A DNA stretch of 64,000 nucleotides from Aliitabrizicola sp031408575 (GTDB lineage: Bacteria; Pseudomonadota; Alphaproteobacteria; Rhodobacterales; Rhodobacteraceae), in contig JANNWS010000090.1 in NCBI GenBank assembly GCA_031408575.1, positions 5,227 to 69,226 of the forward strand. The letters run 5' to 3'. The notes beneath the pieces were generated by a model. That model saw nothing but the letters and a program-made list of their open reading frames with translations, ran no database searches and was not told where the DNA came from. This document shows positions 1 to 8,523 of the stretch, one piece after another. The position numbers and the translations under genes are program-made. Positions within the stretch are counted from its first letter, which is position 1, and every line of letters begins with the position of its first letter.

Positions 1-23
1 GTAGCGCATTAAGGGAGAGTATC

Positions 24-2396
24 ATGCCCAAAGATGGTGGCATCGGCGCAAGCACCGTGCGGCGCGAAGATATCCGGTTTCTGACCGGCAAAGGGCGCTA
101 CACCGCCGACATCAACCTGCGCGGTCAGGCCTATGCTTGCTTCGTGCGCTCGGAAGTGGCGCACGGCCGGATCAACGGCATCGACACGGCCGCCGCATTG
201 GCGATGCCGGGGGTGCTGGCGGTCATGACCGGCGAGGATTTCACCGGCATGGGCGGCAACCCGGCGGGGTGGCATATTCCCAGCCGCGACGGCTCGGCCA
301 TGCGGGAACCCAAACGCCCGGTTCTTGCCCATGGCAAGGTGCGCCACGTCGGCGACGCCTATGCGGTCGTGGTGGCCGAGACGGTAGAACAGGCCCGTGA
401 CGGGGCCGCAGCCGTTGTGGCTGACATCACCGAACTTCCCGCCATCATCGATATGGCCCGCGCCGTCGCCGATCCCTCGCACCGCGTGCATGACGAGATC
501 GACGGCAACCTCGCCTTTGACTGGGGCTGGATCGAGGACAACCGCGCGGCGGTGGATGCCGCGTTCAAGATCGCGCCTCATGTGACCACGCTGGAGCTGG
601 TGAACAACCGCCTGATCCCGAACGCGATGGAGCCGCGCGCCAGCATCGGCGACTATGATGCCGGAACGCAGGACTACAAGCTGTATACCACCAGCCAGAA
701 CCCGCATCTGCACCGTCTGCTGATCGCGGCCTTCGTCATGGGGATGCCGGAAAACAAGCTGACCGTGATCGCCCCGGATGTGGGCGGCGGGTTCGGGTCG
801 AAGATCTATCACTACGGCGAAGAGGCCGCCGTTCTGGCCGCAGCCAAGGCGATCAACCGCCCGGTGAAGTGGGTGGCGGACCGCAGCGAAAGTTTCCTGT
901 CCGATGCGCATGGCCGCGACCATGTGACGAAGATTGAGCTTGCCACGGACAAGCAAGGCAACTTCCTGGCGCTGCGGACCGAGACGATGGCGAATGTGGG
1001 AGCATATCTGTCGAACTTCTCGACCGCAACGCCGACCTTCCTTCATGGCACGCTGATGGCGGGACCATACAAGACGCCGTTGGTCTATGTGAACGTGAAA
1101 GCGGTGTTCACCAACACGGCCCCCGTCGATGCCTATCGGGGTGCCGGGCGACCCGAGGCCACCTATTCCATCGAGCGGGTGGTGGACAAGATGTGCCGCG
1201 AGTTGAGCCTTGATCCGGTTGCGGTGCGCCGGGCGAACTTCCTGACACCAGACCAGTTCCCCTACACGACGCCGGTCGGCCTTATGTATGACACCGGCAA
1301 CTATCAAGCGACCCTGGACAAGCTGATGGAGATCGGCGATCTGGCCGGGTTCGAGGCACGCAGGGCGGCAAGTGCGAAGAACGGCAAGTTGCGCGGCCTT
1401 GGCCTGTCGACATGGATCGAGGCGTGCGGGATCGCGCCATCGAACCTGGTGGGGCAGCTTGGTGCGCGGGTGGGCCTGTTCGATGCGGCGACGGTGCGGG
1501 TGAATGCGACCGGCAATATCAGCGTCATGACCGGGGCGCACAGCCACGGGCAGGGGCATGAGACGGTATTCGCGCAGATCGTGTCGGACAAGCTGGGCAT
1601 CCCGGCGTCGAGCATCGACATCGTGCATGGTGACACGTCGAAGATTCCGTTCGGGATGGGGTCGTATGGCTCACGCTCGCTGGCGGTGGGCGGCACGGCG
1701 ATGGTGAAGGCGGTGGACAAGATCATCGCCAAGGGCAAGAAGATCGCGGCTCATATGCTGGAAGCAGCGGAAGGCGATATTGTGTTCGAGGACGGCAAGT
1801 TTTCGGTCACCGGCACCGACAAGGCGAAAAGCTTCGGCGAGATCGCGTTCTCGGCTTACGTGCCGCACAACTATCCGCTGGAAACGCTGGAGCCGGGGCT
1901 TGAAGAGACGGCGTTCTATGACCCCGCCAACTTTACTTATCCCGCCGGTGCCTATGCCTGCGAGGTCGAGGTGGATGCGGAGACCGGCAAGGTGGACGTG
2001 GTCGGTTTCGCCTGCGCCGACGACTTCGGCAATGTGATGAACCCGATGATCGTAAACGGGCAGGTGCATGGCGGGGTGGCGCAGGGCATTGGTCAGGCGC
2101 TGCTGGAACTGGCGGTTTATGACGACAACGGGCAACTTCTGACCGGGTCTTACATGGATTACACCATGCCGCGCGCAGATGATCTGCCGATGTTCACGGT
2201 CGACCACAGCTGCATCACGCCCTGTACGCATAACCCCTTGGGGGTGAAGGGCTGTGGCGAGGCGGGGGCCATCGGATCGCCCCCGGCGGTGGTGAATGCG
2301 GTGATCGATGCGCTACAGCGTGGCGGCCATTCCCATGTGAAACATATCGACATGCCCCTGACGCCGTCGCGCGTCTGGGCAGCCATTCAGGGTTAG
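24..2396 (+). CDS. coxL: Form II CoxL-like molybdopterin-binding subunit
   Basis: This is the large subunit of an aerobic CO dehydrogenase-like / xanthine oxidase family hydroxylase, which would bind the molybdenum-MCD cofactor. A glycine-rich GGGFGSK motif lies at residues 254-260, and the loop that defines the subclass reads AYRGAGR at 370-376. That is the form II signature; proven CO dehydrogenases (form I) carry AYRCSFR. A late KGCGEAGAIGSPP stretch carries the expected active-site glutamate. The 790-residue length is normal. The start has AAGGGAGAG about 6 bases upstream. The FAD subunit follows after 8 bases; the iron-sulfur small subunit is not in the window and may lie just upstream. 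Substrate unproven: form II enzymes are often not CO oxidisers. Confidence 0.9.
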   Translation: MPKDGGIGASTVRREDIRFLTGKGRYTADINLRGQAYACFVRSEVAHGRINGIDTAAALAMPGVLAVMTGEDFTGMGGNPAGWHIPSRDGSAMREPKRPVLAHGKVRHVGDAYAVVVAETVEQARDGAAAVVADITELPAIIDMARAVADPSHRVHDEIDGNLAFDWGWIEDNRAAVDAAFKIAPHVTTLELVNNRLIPNAMEPRASIGDYDAGTQDYKLYTTSQNPHLHRLLIAAFVMGMPENKLTVIAPDVGGGFGSKIYHYGEEAAVLAAAKAINRPVKWVADRSESFLSDAHGRDHVTKIELATDKQGNFLALRTETMANVGAYLSNFSTATPTFLHGTLMAGPYKTPLVYVNVKAVFTNTAPVDAYRGAGRPEATYSIERVVDKMCRELSLDPVAVRRANFLTPDQFPYTTPVGLMYDTGNYQATLDKLMEIGDLAGFEARRAASAKNGKLRGLGLSTWIEACGIAPSNLVGQLGARVGLFDAATVRVNATGNISVMTGAHSHGQGHETVFAQIVSDKLGIPASSIDIVHGDTSKIPFGMGSYGSRSLAVGGTAMVKAVDKIIAKGKKIAAHMLEAAEGDIVFEDGKFSVTGTDKAKSFGEIAFSAYVPHNYPLETLEPGLEETAFYDPANFTYPAGAYACEVEVDAETGKVDVVGFACADDFGNVMNPMIVNGQVHGGVAQGIGQALLELAVYDDNGQLLTGSYMDYTMPRADDLPMFTVDHSCITPCTHNPLGVKGCGEAGAIGSPPAVVNAVIDALQRGGHSHVKHIDMPLTPSRVWAAIQG

Positions 2397-2404
2397 GGGG
2401 CAAG

Positions 2405-3193
2405 ATGCACAACTTCGAGTTCGTGAAACCGTCCACCGTGGCGGATGCGGTGACTGCGCTGGCGGCCAGCGGCGCGCAGGCGCTGTCGGGCGGGCAGACG
2501 CTGCTGCCGACGATGAAGCAGCGGCTGGCCGCACCCGATGTTCTGGTCAGCCTGACCGGAATTCCCGAGATGCAGGGCGTCTGCATGGGCGATGGTGGCC
2601 TGAACATCGGCGGGGCAACATCGCATGCGGTAGTGGCCCGCGATGCCGCAAAGTCCTATCCGGCGCTGGCCGAACTTGCCGGGCATATCGGCGATCCGGC
2701 GGTGCGCAACCGGGGAACGATCGGCGGGTCATTGGCTAATAACGACCCGTCCGCCTGTTACCCCTCGGCAGTGCTGGCATCCGGGGCAACCGTGGTGACC
2801 GACCGGCGGCGGATCGCGGCGGATGATTATTTTCAGGGGATGTTCTCGACCGCTCTTGAGGAAGGCGAGATCATTACCGGGGTGATCTTTCCGGTTCCCG
2901 CGAAAGCGGCCTATATGAAGTTCGACCAGCCCGCCTCGCGCTTTGCGCTGGTGGGGGTGTTCGTGGCTCAGCTTGCCGGCGGCGTGCGGGTGGCGGTGAC
3001 GGGGGCATCGGAAGGCGGTGTGTTCCGCTGGACGGCCGCAGAGAATGCGTTGTCGGCGAACTTCTCGGCGGCGGCGGTGGCGGGTCTGTCGGTGGCACCC
3101 GAAGGCATGATCGCGGACATGCACGGATCATCGGCCTACCGGGCCAATCTGGTCAAGGTCTTGACCGGGCGGGCGGTGACGGCGGCGCGGTGA
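2405..3193 (+). CDS. coxM: CoxM-like FAD-binding subunit
   Basis: This is the medium, FAD-binding subunit of the same molybdenum hydroxylase; it passes electrons between FAD and the iron-sulfur subunit. The N-terminal half carries the family's AGGQTLLP-type loop (here SGGQTLLPTMK, about residues 28-38) and the FAD-contact region GDPAVRNRGTIGGSLANNDPS near residues 97-117. Length 262 is slightly short of the usual 265-290. It begins 8 bases after the large subunit stop, so both are co-transcribed. Its last codons run up to a hairpin/T-run terminator. Confidence 0.9.
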   Translation: MHNFEFVKPSTVADAVTALAASGAQALSGGQTLLPTMKQRLAAPDVLVSLTGIPEMQGVCMGDGGLNIGGATSHAVVARDAAKSYPALAELAGHIGDPAVRNRGTIGGSLANNDPSACYPSAVLASGATVVTDRRRIAADDYFQGMFSTALEEGEIITGVIFPVPAKAAYMKFDQPASRFALVGVFVAQLAGGVRVAVTGASEGGVFRWTAAENALSANFSAAAVAGLSVAPEGMIADMHGSSAYRANLVKVLTGRAVTAAR

Positions 3194-3254
3194 TGGGGAT
3201 CTGGTTCGCGTGTCGGCAGTGATGCGCGGACCAAGAGTTTTCGAAAATTCTTGG

Positions 3255-3294
3255 CAAAATCCTTGGAAGGATTTTGTGTTTCGCGGGTTTTTTT
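3255..3294 (+). terminator. Hairpin and T-run after the cox genes
   Basis: A perfect 10-base inverted repeat, CAAAATCCTT (3255-3264) and AAGGATTTTG (3267-3276), is followed by a run of seven T at 3288-3294. It lies between two convergent genes and probably ends the cox transcript. The T-run is 11 bases past the stem, so efficiency is uncertain. Confidence 0.55.
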
Positions 3295-3303
3295 GAAAGC
3301 AGG

Positions 3304-3366
3304 CGGGGGCCAGCCCCCGTCGCGGCAGGGCCGCGATTCCCCCGGGATATTTTTGGACAGAAAAGG
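3304..3366. repeat. Double-hairpin intergenic element, copy A
   Basis: Two back-to-back perfect hairpins are followed by a conserved tail. Stem 1 is CGGGGGC/GCCCCCG (3304-3310, 3313-3319); stem 2 is CGCGGC/GCCGCG (3321-3326, 3330-3335). The tail reads ATTCCCCCGGGATATTTTT from 3336. The same architecture recurs at 35284-35349, so this looks like a dispersed intergenic repeat rather than a one-off terminator. Confidence 0.55.
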
Positions 3367-3385
3367 GACGCAGGGGGCAGTTTGG

Positions 3386-4351
3386 TCAGGTTCGCATCAC
3401 CTGCGCGAGGTAGGCGGCGCAGCCGGTAAGGGGGGCGTAGTCATCTTCCAGGATCGTCACGGCGAAGTTCTGCATGAAACCGGAAAAGCGGCCCTTGTCA
3501 CGGAAGGCTTCCTCAAAGCCCATCGGGCCGAGATGTTCGGTAAAGGCGCGGGCGATGCCGCCGACAAGGTAGATACCGCCGAACGGCAGATGGATTAGCG
3601 CGAGGTTGCCCGATTCCGCCCCGAGGAGGCGGGTGAAAAGCTGAGCCGTGGCAAGGGCATGGACGTCGCCACCTGTGTCGATCGCCGCCATGATCTGGGC
3701 GGAGGAACGTTCCTGCGGGGTGCCTGCTTCCATCGTCACGAACCCGTAGAGGCGTTCCAGCCCGCGGCCGGACATCACATCCTCGACGCCGGGAAAGCCG
3801 TGGGCAGATTCGACGTACTGGGCAAGGCGCAGATCGGCCTCGGTGCGGATCGGCATGTTGACGTGGCCGCATTCCGATGCAGTGACGATGCGGCCCCATT
3901 GGGTTTGATGCACCGAAGCTGCGTTGAAACCGGTGCCGACATTGATCACCAGCATCGCGGCACCGAGAACCTGCGGGCCGCGGATCAGCGGTCGAAGCTT
4001 GTCCGGCGCGATGTGCCCCAGCGCATAACCGGGGGCTTGCAGGTCGTTCAGGATCGCCACCTTGGTGGCCCCGGTGGGACGGGTCAGGGTGCCATGGTCA
4101 ATCGTCCAGTCGCGGTTGGTGAGGGTGGCAACCTGGTCCTTGACCGGCCCGGCAGCGGCGACACAACTGGCCGCGATGCCCGTCACGCCGGCATCGGCCA
4201 TGTAGCGCGTCAACACGAATTCCAGTCCGGAAAAGTCGTCATTGCGAAACCGGCGCACCGAGTCGGGGCGGATTACGGTGCCGTCGGCAAGGGCCACGCG
4301 CGTGTTGGTGCCGCCGATATCGGCAACGAGGCAAAGAGGGGCGGTTGGCAT
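3386..4351 (-). CDS. glk: Glucokinase
   Basis: This enzyme phosphorylates glucose with ATP, feeding sugar released by the neighbouring glucosidases into central metabolism. The N-terminus has the phosphate-binding motif ADIGGTNTR (residues 9-17), and the family's GTGFNAASV loop and ECGH motif are present, as in bacterial Glk proteins of about 320 residues. The start is placed at MPTAPLCLVADIGG because upstream codons lack family similarity and GGAG lies about 9 bases before this ATG. It is the last gene of a lacI-bglA-glk operon, 40 bases after bglA. Confidence 0.93.
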   Translation of the reverse strand: MPTAPLCLVADIGGTNTRVALADGTVIRPDSVRRFRNDDFSGLEFVLTRYMADAGVTGIAASCVAAAGPVKDQVATLTNRDWTIDHGTLTRPTGATKVAILNDLQAPGYALGHIAPDKLRPLIRGPQVLGAAMLVINVGTGFNAASVHQTQWGRIVTASECGHVNMPIRTEADLRLAQYVESAHGFPGVEDVMSGRGLERLYGFVTMEAGTPQERSSAQIMAAIDTGGDVHALATAQLFTRLLGAESGNLALIHLPFGGIYLVGGIARAFTEHLGPMGFEEAFRDKGRFSGFMQNFAVTILEDDYAPLTGCAAYLAQVMRT

Positions 4352-4391
4352 GGCGGCGGCTCCGGGTCTTCTATCGCGCGATGGCTGGCGA

Positions 4392-5723
4392 TCAGTCGTT
4401 GCGCGCAAGCGCGCGGGCTAGAGCGTGATAGGATGCTTTTGGCGTGCGCTGCAAGGTTTCGAAATCGACATGCACCAAGCCGAAACGCTTCTCGTATCCC
4501 AGCGCCCATTCGTAATTGTCCAGAAGCGACCAGTAGAAGAACCCTTTCACATTCGCGCCTTCGGCAATCGCACGCCGTGCCGCGTCCAGATGGGCAAAGA
4601 GGTAATCCTCGCGGATGTGGTCGTTGACCGTGCCGTTGAGCAGCTCATCCGCGTTGGCCATGCCGTTTTCGGTCACATAAATCGGCAGGTCGCCCACATA
4701 GTCGCGCGCCATGCGGGTGAGGAAATGGTGCAGGCCGTCGGGATAGACCTCCCATCCCATCTGGGTCGTGGCAAGGGGTCCGGTCAACTCGCGCGTATGC
4801 GGCCAGGCGGTATCCGAGGCGAAGGCGTGGATGTGGCGGGTGTAATAGTTGACGCCCAGCCAATCAAGTTTCTGCCTGATCAGAGGCATGTCGTCTTGCC
4901 AGTCTTTGGGCATGTGGGGGGCGAGACCGGCCATGACTTCGGCGGGGTAGGTGCCGCGTGTAATGCCTTCGATGAACCAACGGTTGAAGATGGCGTCCTG
5001 CGTGGCGGCCGCTGCCATGTCGGCGGCCAGGTCGCTAGCCGGGGTGGCATGGTCGAAGTTCAGTACGATGCCCAGGTTGGGCTGGCCCAAAGCGCGCAAC
5101 CGTTCCATCGCGGCACCATGGGCCAGCAGGATGTGGTGCATGGCGCGCGCTGTGGCGCGGATATCGCGCTGGCCGGGGGCGTGCGCGCCATGAAAATGCG
5201 ACAGCCAGGCGACGCACCACGGCTCGTTGATGGTCGCGGTCGTGGCCACGCGGTCACCGATGCGGCGGCTGATGATCTCGGCGAAATCGGCGAAGTGATG
5301 GGCGGTGTCGCGGTTGGTCCAGCCGCCAAGATCCGCCAGTGCCGAGGGCATTTCCCAGTGATAGAGCGTCTGGAACGGCTTCAGGCCGCGCGCCAGCATC
5401 CCGTCAACCAGCCGGTCGTAAAAATCCAGCCCTTCGGCATTGGGGGTGCCGCGCCCTTCGGGCAGCACACGCGCCCAACTTGTGGAAAAGCGGTAGGCAT
5501 CGAAATTACCGTCGCGCAGCAGATCAAGGTCGGCGGGCCAGCGGTGGTAGTGGTCGCAGGCAATAGCCCCGTCTTCGGCGCGCACCACGTTGCCGGGGGT
5601 GGCAGCGAAAGTGTCCCAATGGGTGGACCCGGCCCCGCCGAAACCATGACCTTCGATCTGATAGGCGGCGGTGGCCGCGCCGAATAGGAAATCGTCGGGA
5701 AAATCGGCGCGCGTCAGGGTCAT
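4392..5723 (-). CDS. bglA: GH1 beta-glucosidase
   Basis: This is a glycoside hydrolase family 1 enzyme that removes terminal beta-linked glucose from cellobiose or aryl-glucosides. The N-terminal FLFGAATAAYQIEG segment is typical. The acid/base glutamate is E167 in TINEP and the nucleophile E352 in YVTENG. No signal peptide is seen, so it acts in the cytoplasm on imported sugar. Length 443 is normal. It sits between lacI (4 bases upstream) and glk. A beta-glucosidase beside an alpha-glucoside importer suggests the island handles both linkages, or that the importer is broader than its name. Confidence 0.95.
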   Translation of the reverse strand: MTLTRADFPDDFLFGAATAAYQIEGHGFGGAGSTHWDTFAATPGNVVRAEDGAIACDHYHRWPADLDLLRDGNFDAYRFSTSWARVLPEGRGTPNAEGLDFYDRLVDGMLARGLKPFQTLYHWEMPSALADLGGWTNRDTAHHFADFAEIISRRIGDRVATTATINEPWCVAWLSHFHGAHAPGQRDIRATARAMHHILLAHGAAMERLRALGQPNLGIVLNFDHATPASDLAADMAAAATQDAIFNRWFIEGITRGTYPAEVMAGLAPHMPKDWQDDMPLIRQKLDWLGVNYYTRHIHAFASDTAWPHTRELTGPLATTQMGWEVYPDGLHHFLTRMARDYVGDLPIYVTENGMANADELLNGTVNDHIREDYLFAHLDAARRAIAEGANVKGFFYWSLLDNYEWALGYEKRFGLVHVDFETLQRTPKASYHALARALARND

Positions 5724-5727
5724 GGTG

Positions 5728-6774
5728 TCAGGTCCGGTGCGGGGTTTGTCCGGCAGGCACGGGGCCTGTGGACTGACCGATGATCAATTCCGCCTCGAGC
5801 AGGCGTTGCTGCGGCGCGGTTTCGGGATGGGCGATGATGTCGAGCAGCATTTCCGCCGTCTGTCGCCCGGCATCGCGCACAGACGACCGGGTGGCGGTGT
5901 AGATCGGCACGTCATCACCATTCTTGAGGTAGCTGAGTTCATCATCATGGATGATGATCGAGATATCCGTGCCAAGGCGCAGGTTGTTTTCTTCGACCGC
6001 ACGGCGCACACCAAGGGCGGAAATCATCGACGAGACCAGAAAGGCGGTGGGCGGATGATACAGTTCCAGCATCGCGCGGGCGGCGCGGTAGCCGCGCAGT
6101 TCCGTCATTTCTTCGGATGACATCAGCACGGGATCAGGCGCGATGCCGCGTGTGGACAGCGCATCAAGATATCCGGTGCGGCGGCGGATCGCGAAATCCA
6201 TGAACTCCAGCCCGTTGATCAGTGCGATCCGGCGGTGGCCCAGATCGAGCAGGAATTCGGTGGCACGCTGAAACGACCTCCGGTTGTTCACGTCAAGCCA
6301 GGAATAGGGAGTTGACGTGCCGGTGGCGCGGCCGTGGACGACAAAGGGAAAGCCGATTTCGGTCAGCAGCGGCAGCCGGGGATCATTCATCCGGGGGCCA
6401 TGGACGATAATGCCGTCCACCGTGCCGCGCGCGCGCAGGTCATGATAGATGCGATCCTCGTCATCATCGGGAACGATGGACAGGATCATGTCATAGCCGT
6501 TGCGGGAATACGTCTCGCCCGCGCCGGCGATGAAATCGGCAAAGACCGGGTTCACGATTTCATGCTTGGACGTGATGGGGATGACGTGGCCTATCGCCAT
6601 TGCGCGCCCGGTCGCCAGGCTGATCGCGCGTGTATTCGGGCGGTAGTTGTGGCGCTTGGCCGCTGCCATGACCCGTTCGCGCGTGGCCTCGTTCACTTCG
6701 GGATAGCCGTTCAATGCACGGCTGACCGTGGTCGGCGATAGGCCGAGCTTCAGGGCCAGCTCCTTGAGATTCAT
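5728..6774 (-). CDS. LacI-family regulator (AglR-like)
   Basis: The N-terminal helix-turn-helix (residues 1-55) reads MNLKELALKLGLSPTTVSRALNGYP with the family hinge SLATGRAMAIG near 53-63; the remainder is a periplasmic-binding-protein-like effector domain. It is the first gene of its operon and diverges from aglE. Two near-identical LacI-type operators lie in the shared gap, one 11 bases upstream of its own start and one upstream of aglE. It therefore probably represses both operons until a glucoside or derived sugar binds. The effector is unknown. Confidence 0.9.
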   Translation of the reverse strand: MNLKELALKLGLSPTTVSRALNGYPEVNEATRERVMAAAKRHNYRPNTRAISLATGRAMAIGHVIPITSKHEIVNPVFADFIAGAGETYSRNGYDMILSIVPDDDEDRIYHDLRARGTVDGIIVHGPRMNDPRLPLLTEIGFPFVVHGRATGTSTPYSWLDVNNRRSFQRATEFLLDLGHRRIALINGLEFMDFAIRRRTGYLDALSTRGIAPDPVLMSSEEMTELRGYRAARAMLELYHPPTAFLVSSMISALGVRRAVEENNLRLGTDISIIIHDDELSYLKNGDDVPIYTATRSSVRDAGRQTAEMLLDIIAHPETAPQQRLLEAELIIGQSTGPVPAGQTPHRT

Positions 6775-6785
6775 TGGTATGCTGC

Positions 6786-6803
6786 GTCCAAACCGGTTTC
6801 AAT
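6786..6803. promoter_or_regulatory. LacI-type operator 1 (near lacI)
   Basis: GTCCAAACCGGTTTCAAT contains a 10-base palindrome AAACCGGTTT with the central CG expected for LacI-family operators. It shares GTCCAAANCGGTTT with operator 2. It lies immediately before the lacI start, fitting autoregulation. Confidence 0.7.
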
Positions 6804-6960
6804 CGGTGCTTACTGTAGCCAAGGGGTTCCGCCGCGTCAAAGCCAATCCGAATGGCTGCTTGTGCAGCATGATGGCTTTCTGCGCATGCAAACAAGGCTT
6901 TCGACACAAAGCAGGCGTTGGCTGGATTGACTTGTGGACGATCATCAGTGAGTGTGCCTT

Positions 6961-6978
6961 GTCCAAAGCGGTTTGGAC
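6961..6978. promoter_or_regulatory. LacI-type operator 2 (before aglE)
   Basis: GTCCAAAGCGGTTTGGAC is an inverted repeat with arms GTCCAAA and TTTGGAC. It lies 63 bases before the aglE start and shares 13 of 14 core bases with operator 1. Placement fits repression of the aglEFGAK operon. Confidence 0.75.
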
Positions 6979-7041
6979 TTGATTCTTACCGCATGGAACT
7001 TCGCGGCGCGCCCTCAGGGCTCGCCCAACTGGGAGGTAGCG

Positions 7042-8391
7042 ATGAAGACCAGACTGTTTGCAAGTGCGGCTGCACTTGCGATCCTTGCCGGCGGCGTGCA
7101 TGCGCAGGATCTGAAATTCGCGCCGGGCGAAGATGCCCGGTTCAGCTGGGACAGCTTTGAGGCGTTGAAAGGCACCGATCTTGCGGGCCAGACGCTTCGG
7201 ATCGACGGGCCTTGGGGCGGCGTCGACAAGGATCTGTTCAACACGGTGATCGCCTATTTCAACGCGGCGACCGGCGCCAAGGTGGAATATACCGGTGGCG
7301 ACGGCTTTGAGCAGCGCGTGATGATCGACGTCGAGGCAGGCTCTCCCCCCGGTCTGGCCGTGGTGCCGCAGCCGGGCCTCGCGCGTGACCTTGCAGCGCG
7401 TGGCAAGCTGACCCCGGTGGGCGAGGATGTCGCGGCCTGGGTCAAGGAAAACTATGCCGCCGGTCAATCATGGGTTGATCTGGCGACGTTCCCCGGCGCG
7501 GATGGCGCCAGCGCGCTTTACGGGCTTTTCTACAAGGTCGATGTGAAATCGCTGGTCTGGTATGTACCGGAAAACTTTGAAGATGCCGGCTACGACGTGC
7601 CGACCACGATGGAAGATCTGAAGGCGCTGACCGAACAGATCGTCGCTGATGGCGGAACGCCGTGGTGCATCGGTCTGGGATCGGGTCCGGCGACCGGCTG
7701 GCCTGCGACCGACTGGGTCGAGGACATGATGCTGCGGGTGAACACGCCGCAGGATTACGATGCCTGGGTGTCGAACGAGTTGAAGTTCAACGATCCCAAG
7801 GTCGTGGCTGCAATCGAAGAGTTCGGCCTGTTCGCGAAGAACGACAAGTTCGTGGCGGGTGGTTCCGGTGCGGTCGGGTCGACCGACTTCCGTGACAGTC
7901 CTAAAGGTTTGTTTGCATCGCCTCCACAGTGCTACATGCACCGTCAGGCATCGTTCATTCCGTCGTTCTTCCCGGAAGGTACGGTCGTGGGCGAGGATGC
8001 AGATTTCTTCTACTTCCCGGCCTTCGCGGACAAAGACCTGGGCAAGCCCGTTCTGGGCGCAGGCACCCTGTTCGTGATCACGCAGGACAGCCCCGTCGCA
8101 CAGGCGTTCATCCGCTATCTGGAAACCCCGATCGCGCATGAAATCTGGATGGCGCAGACCGGTTTCCTGACCCCGCACAAGGGTGTCAACACCGAAGTCT
8201 ATGGTGATCCGACGCTGAAGAAGCTGGGTGATGTTCTGCTGCAGGCCGACACGTTCCGCTTTGACGGGTCTGACCTGATGCCGGGTGCCATCGGCGCCGG
8301 TGTGTTCTGGACCGGAATGGTCGACTATGTGGGCGGCAAGTCCGCACAGGAAGTCGCCGACACGATCCAGAAAACGTGGGACGGCCTGTAG
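7042..8391 (+). CDS. aglE: Alpha-glucoside ABC transporter, binding protein
   Basis: This is the periplasmic solute-binding protein of an AglEFGK-type importer for alpha-glucosides such as sucrose, maltose or trehalose. The start at 7042 gives a signal peptide (MKTRLFASAAALAILAGG..HAQ) and has GGGAGG 5 bases upstream; an in-frame upstream start would run through operator 2 and is rejected. The mature protein is a family 1 solute-binding protein of normal size (449 residues in all). It is the first gene of aglEFGAK and is followed by a stable hairpin. Confidence 0.93.
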   Translation: MKTRLFASAAALAILAGGVHAQDLKFAPGEDARFSWDSFEALKGTDLAGQTLRIDGPWGGVDKDLFNTVIAYFNAATGAKVEYTGGDGFEQRVMIDVEAGSPPGLAVVPQPGLARDLAARGKLTPVGEDVAAWVKENYAAGQSWVDLATFPGADGASALYGLFYKVDVKSLVWYVPENFEDAGYDVPTTMEDLKALTEQIVADGGTPWCIGLGSGPATGWPATDWVEDMMLRVNTPQDYDAWVSNELKFNDPKVVAAIEEFGLFAKNDKFVAGGSGAVGSTDFRDSPKGLFASPPQCYMHRQASFIPSFFPEGTVVGEDADFFYFPAFADKDLGKPVLGAGTLFVITQDSPVAQAFIRYLETPIAHEIWMAQTGFLTPHKGVNTEVYGDPTLKKLGDVLLQADTFRFDGSDLMPGAIGAGVFWTGMVDYVGGKSAQEVADTIQKTWDGL

Positions 8392-8407
8392 TACCGCAAG
8401 TCTGATA

Positions 8408-8441
8408 TTGCCCGCCGTGTTCTTTGGGATGCGGCGGGCAA
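8408..8441 (+). promoter_or_regulatory. Stem-loop between aglE and aglF
   Basis: Perfect 10-base arms TTGCCCGCCG (8408-8417) and CGGCGGGCAA (8432-8441) enclose a 14-base loop, with no T-run after. Such hairpins after binding-protein genes usually stabilise the upstream message or partly stop transcription, giving more binding protein than permease. Confidence 0.65.
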
Positions 8442-8523
8442 GCGACAACGCATTTTCAAAGCCACGGATAAACCGGGGCGCGCCGACCGGCCACGCCCGG
8501 TTCAGTCAATCGGGGGGAACACT

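Noticed and set aside
9..1628. Long open frame of about 540 codons on the minus strand opposite coxL
   Set aside because: It lies antisense to a clearly conserved gene, is rich in Arg and His as expected of antisense frames in GC-rich coding DNA, and has no motif.
6952..7041. Longer N-terminus for AglE
   Set aside because: It would translate through the LacI operator and put 30 residues before a clean signal peptide; GGGAGG directly precedes the ATG at 7042.
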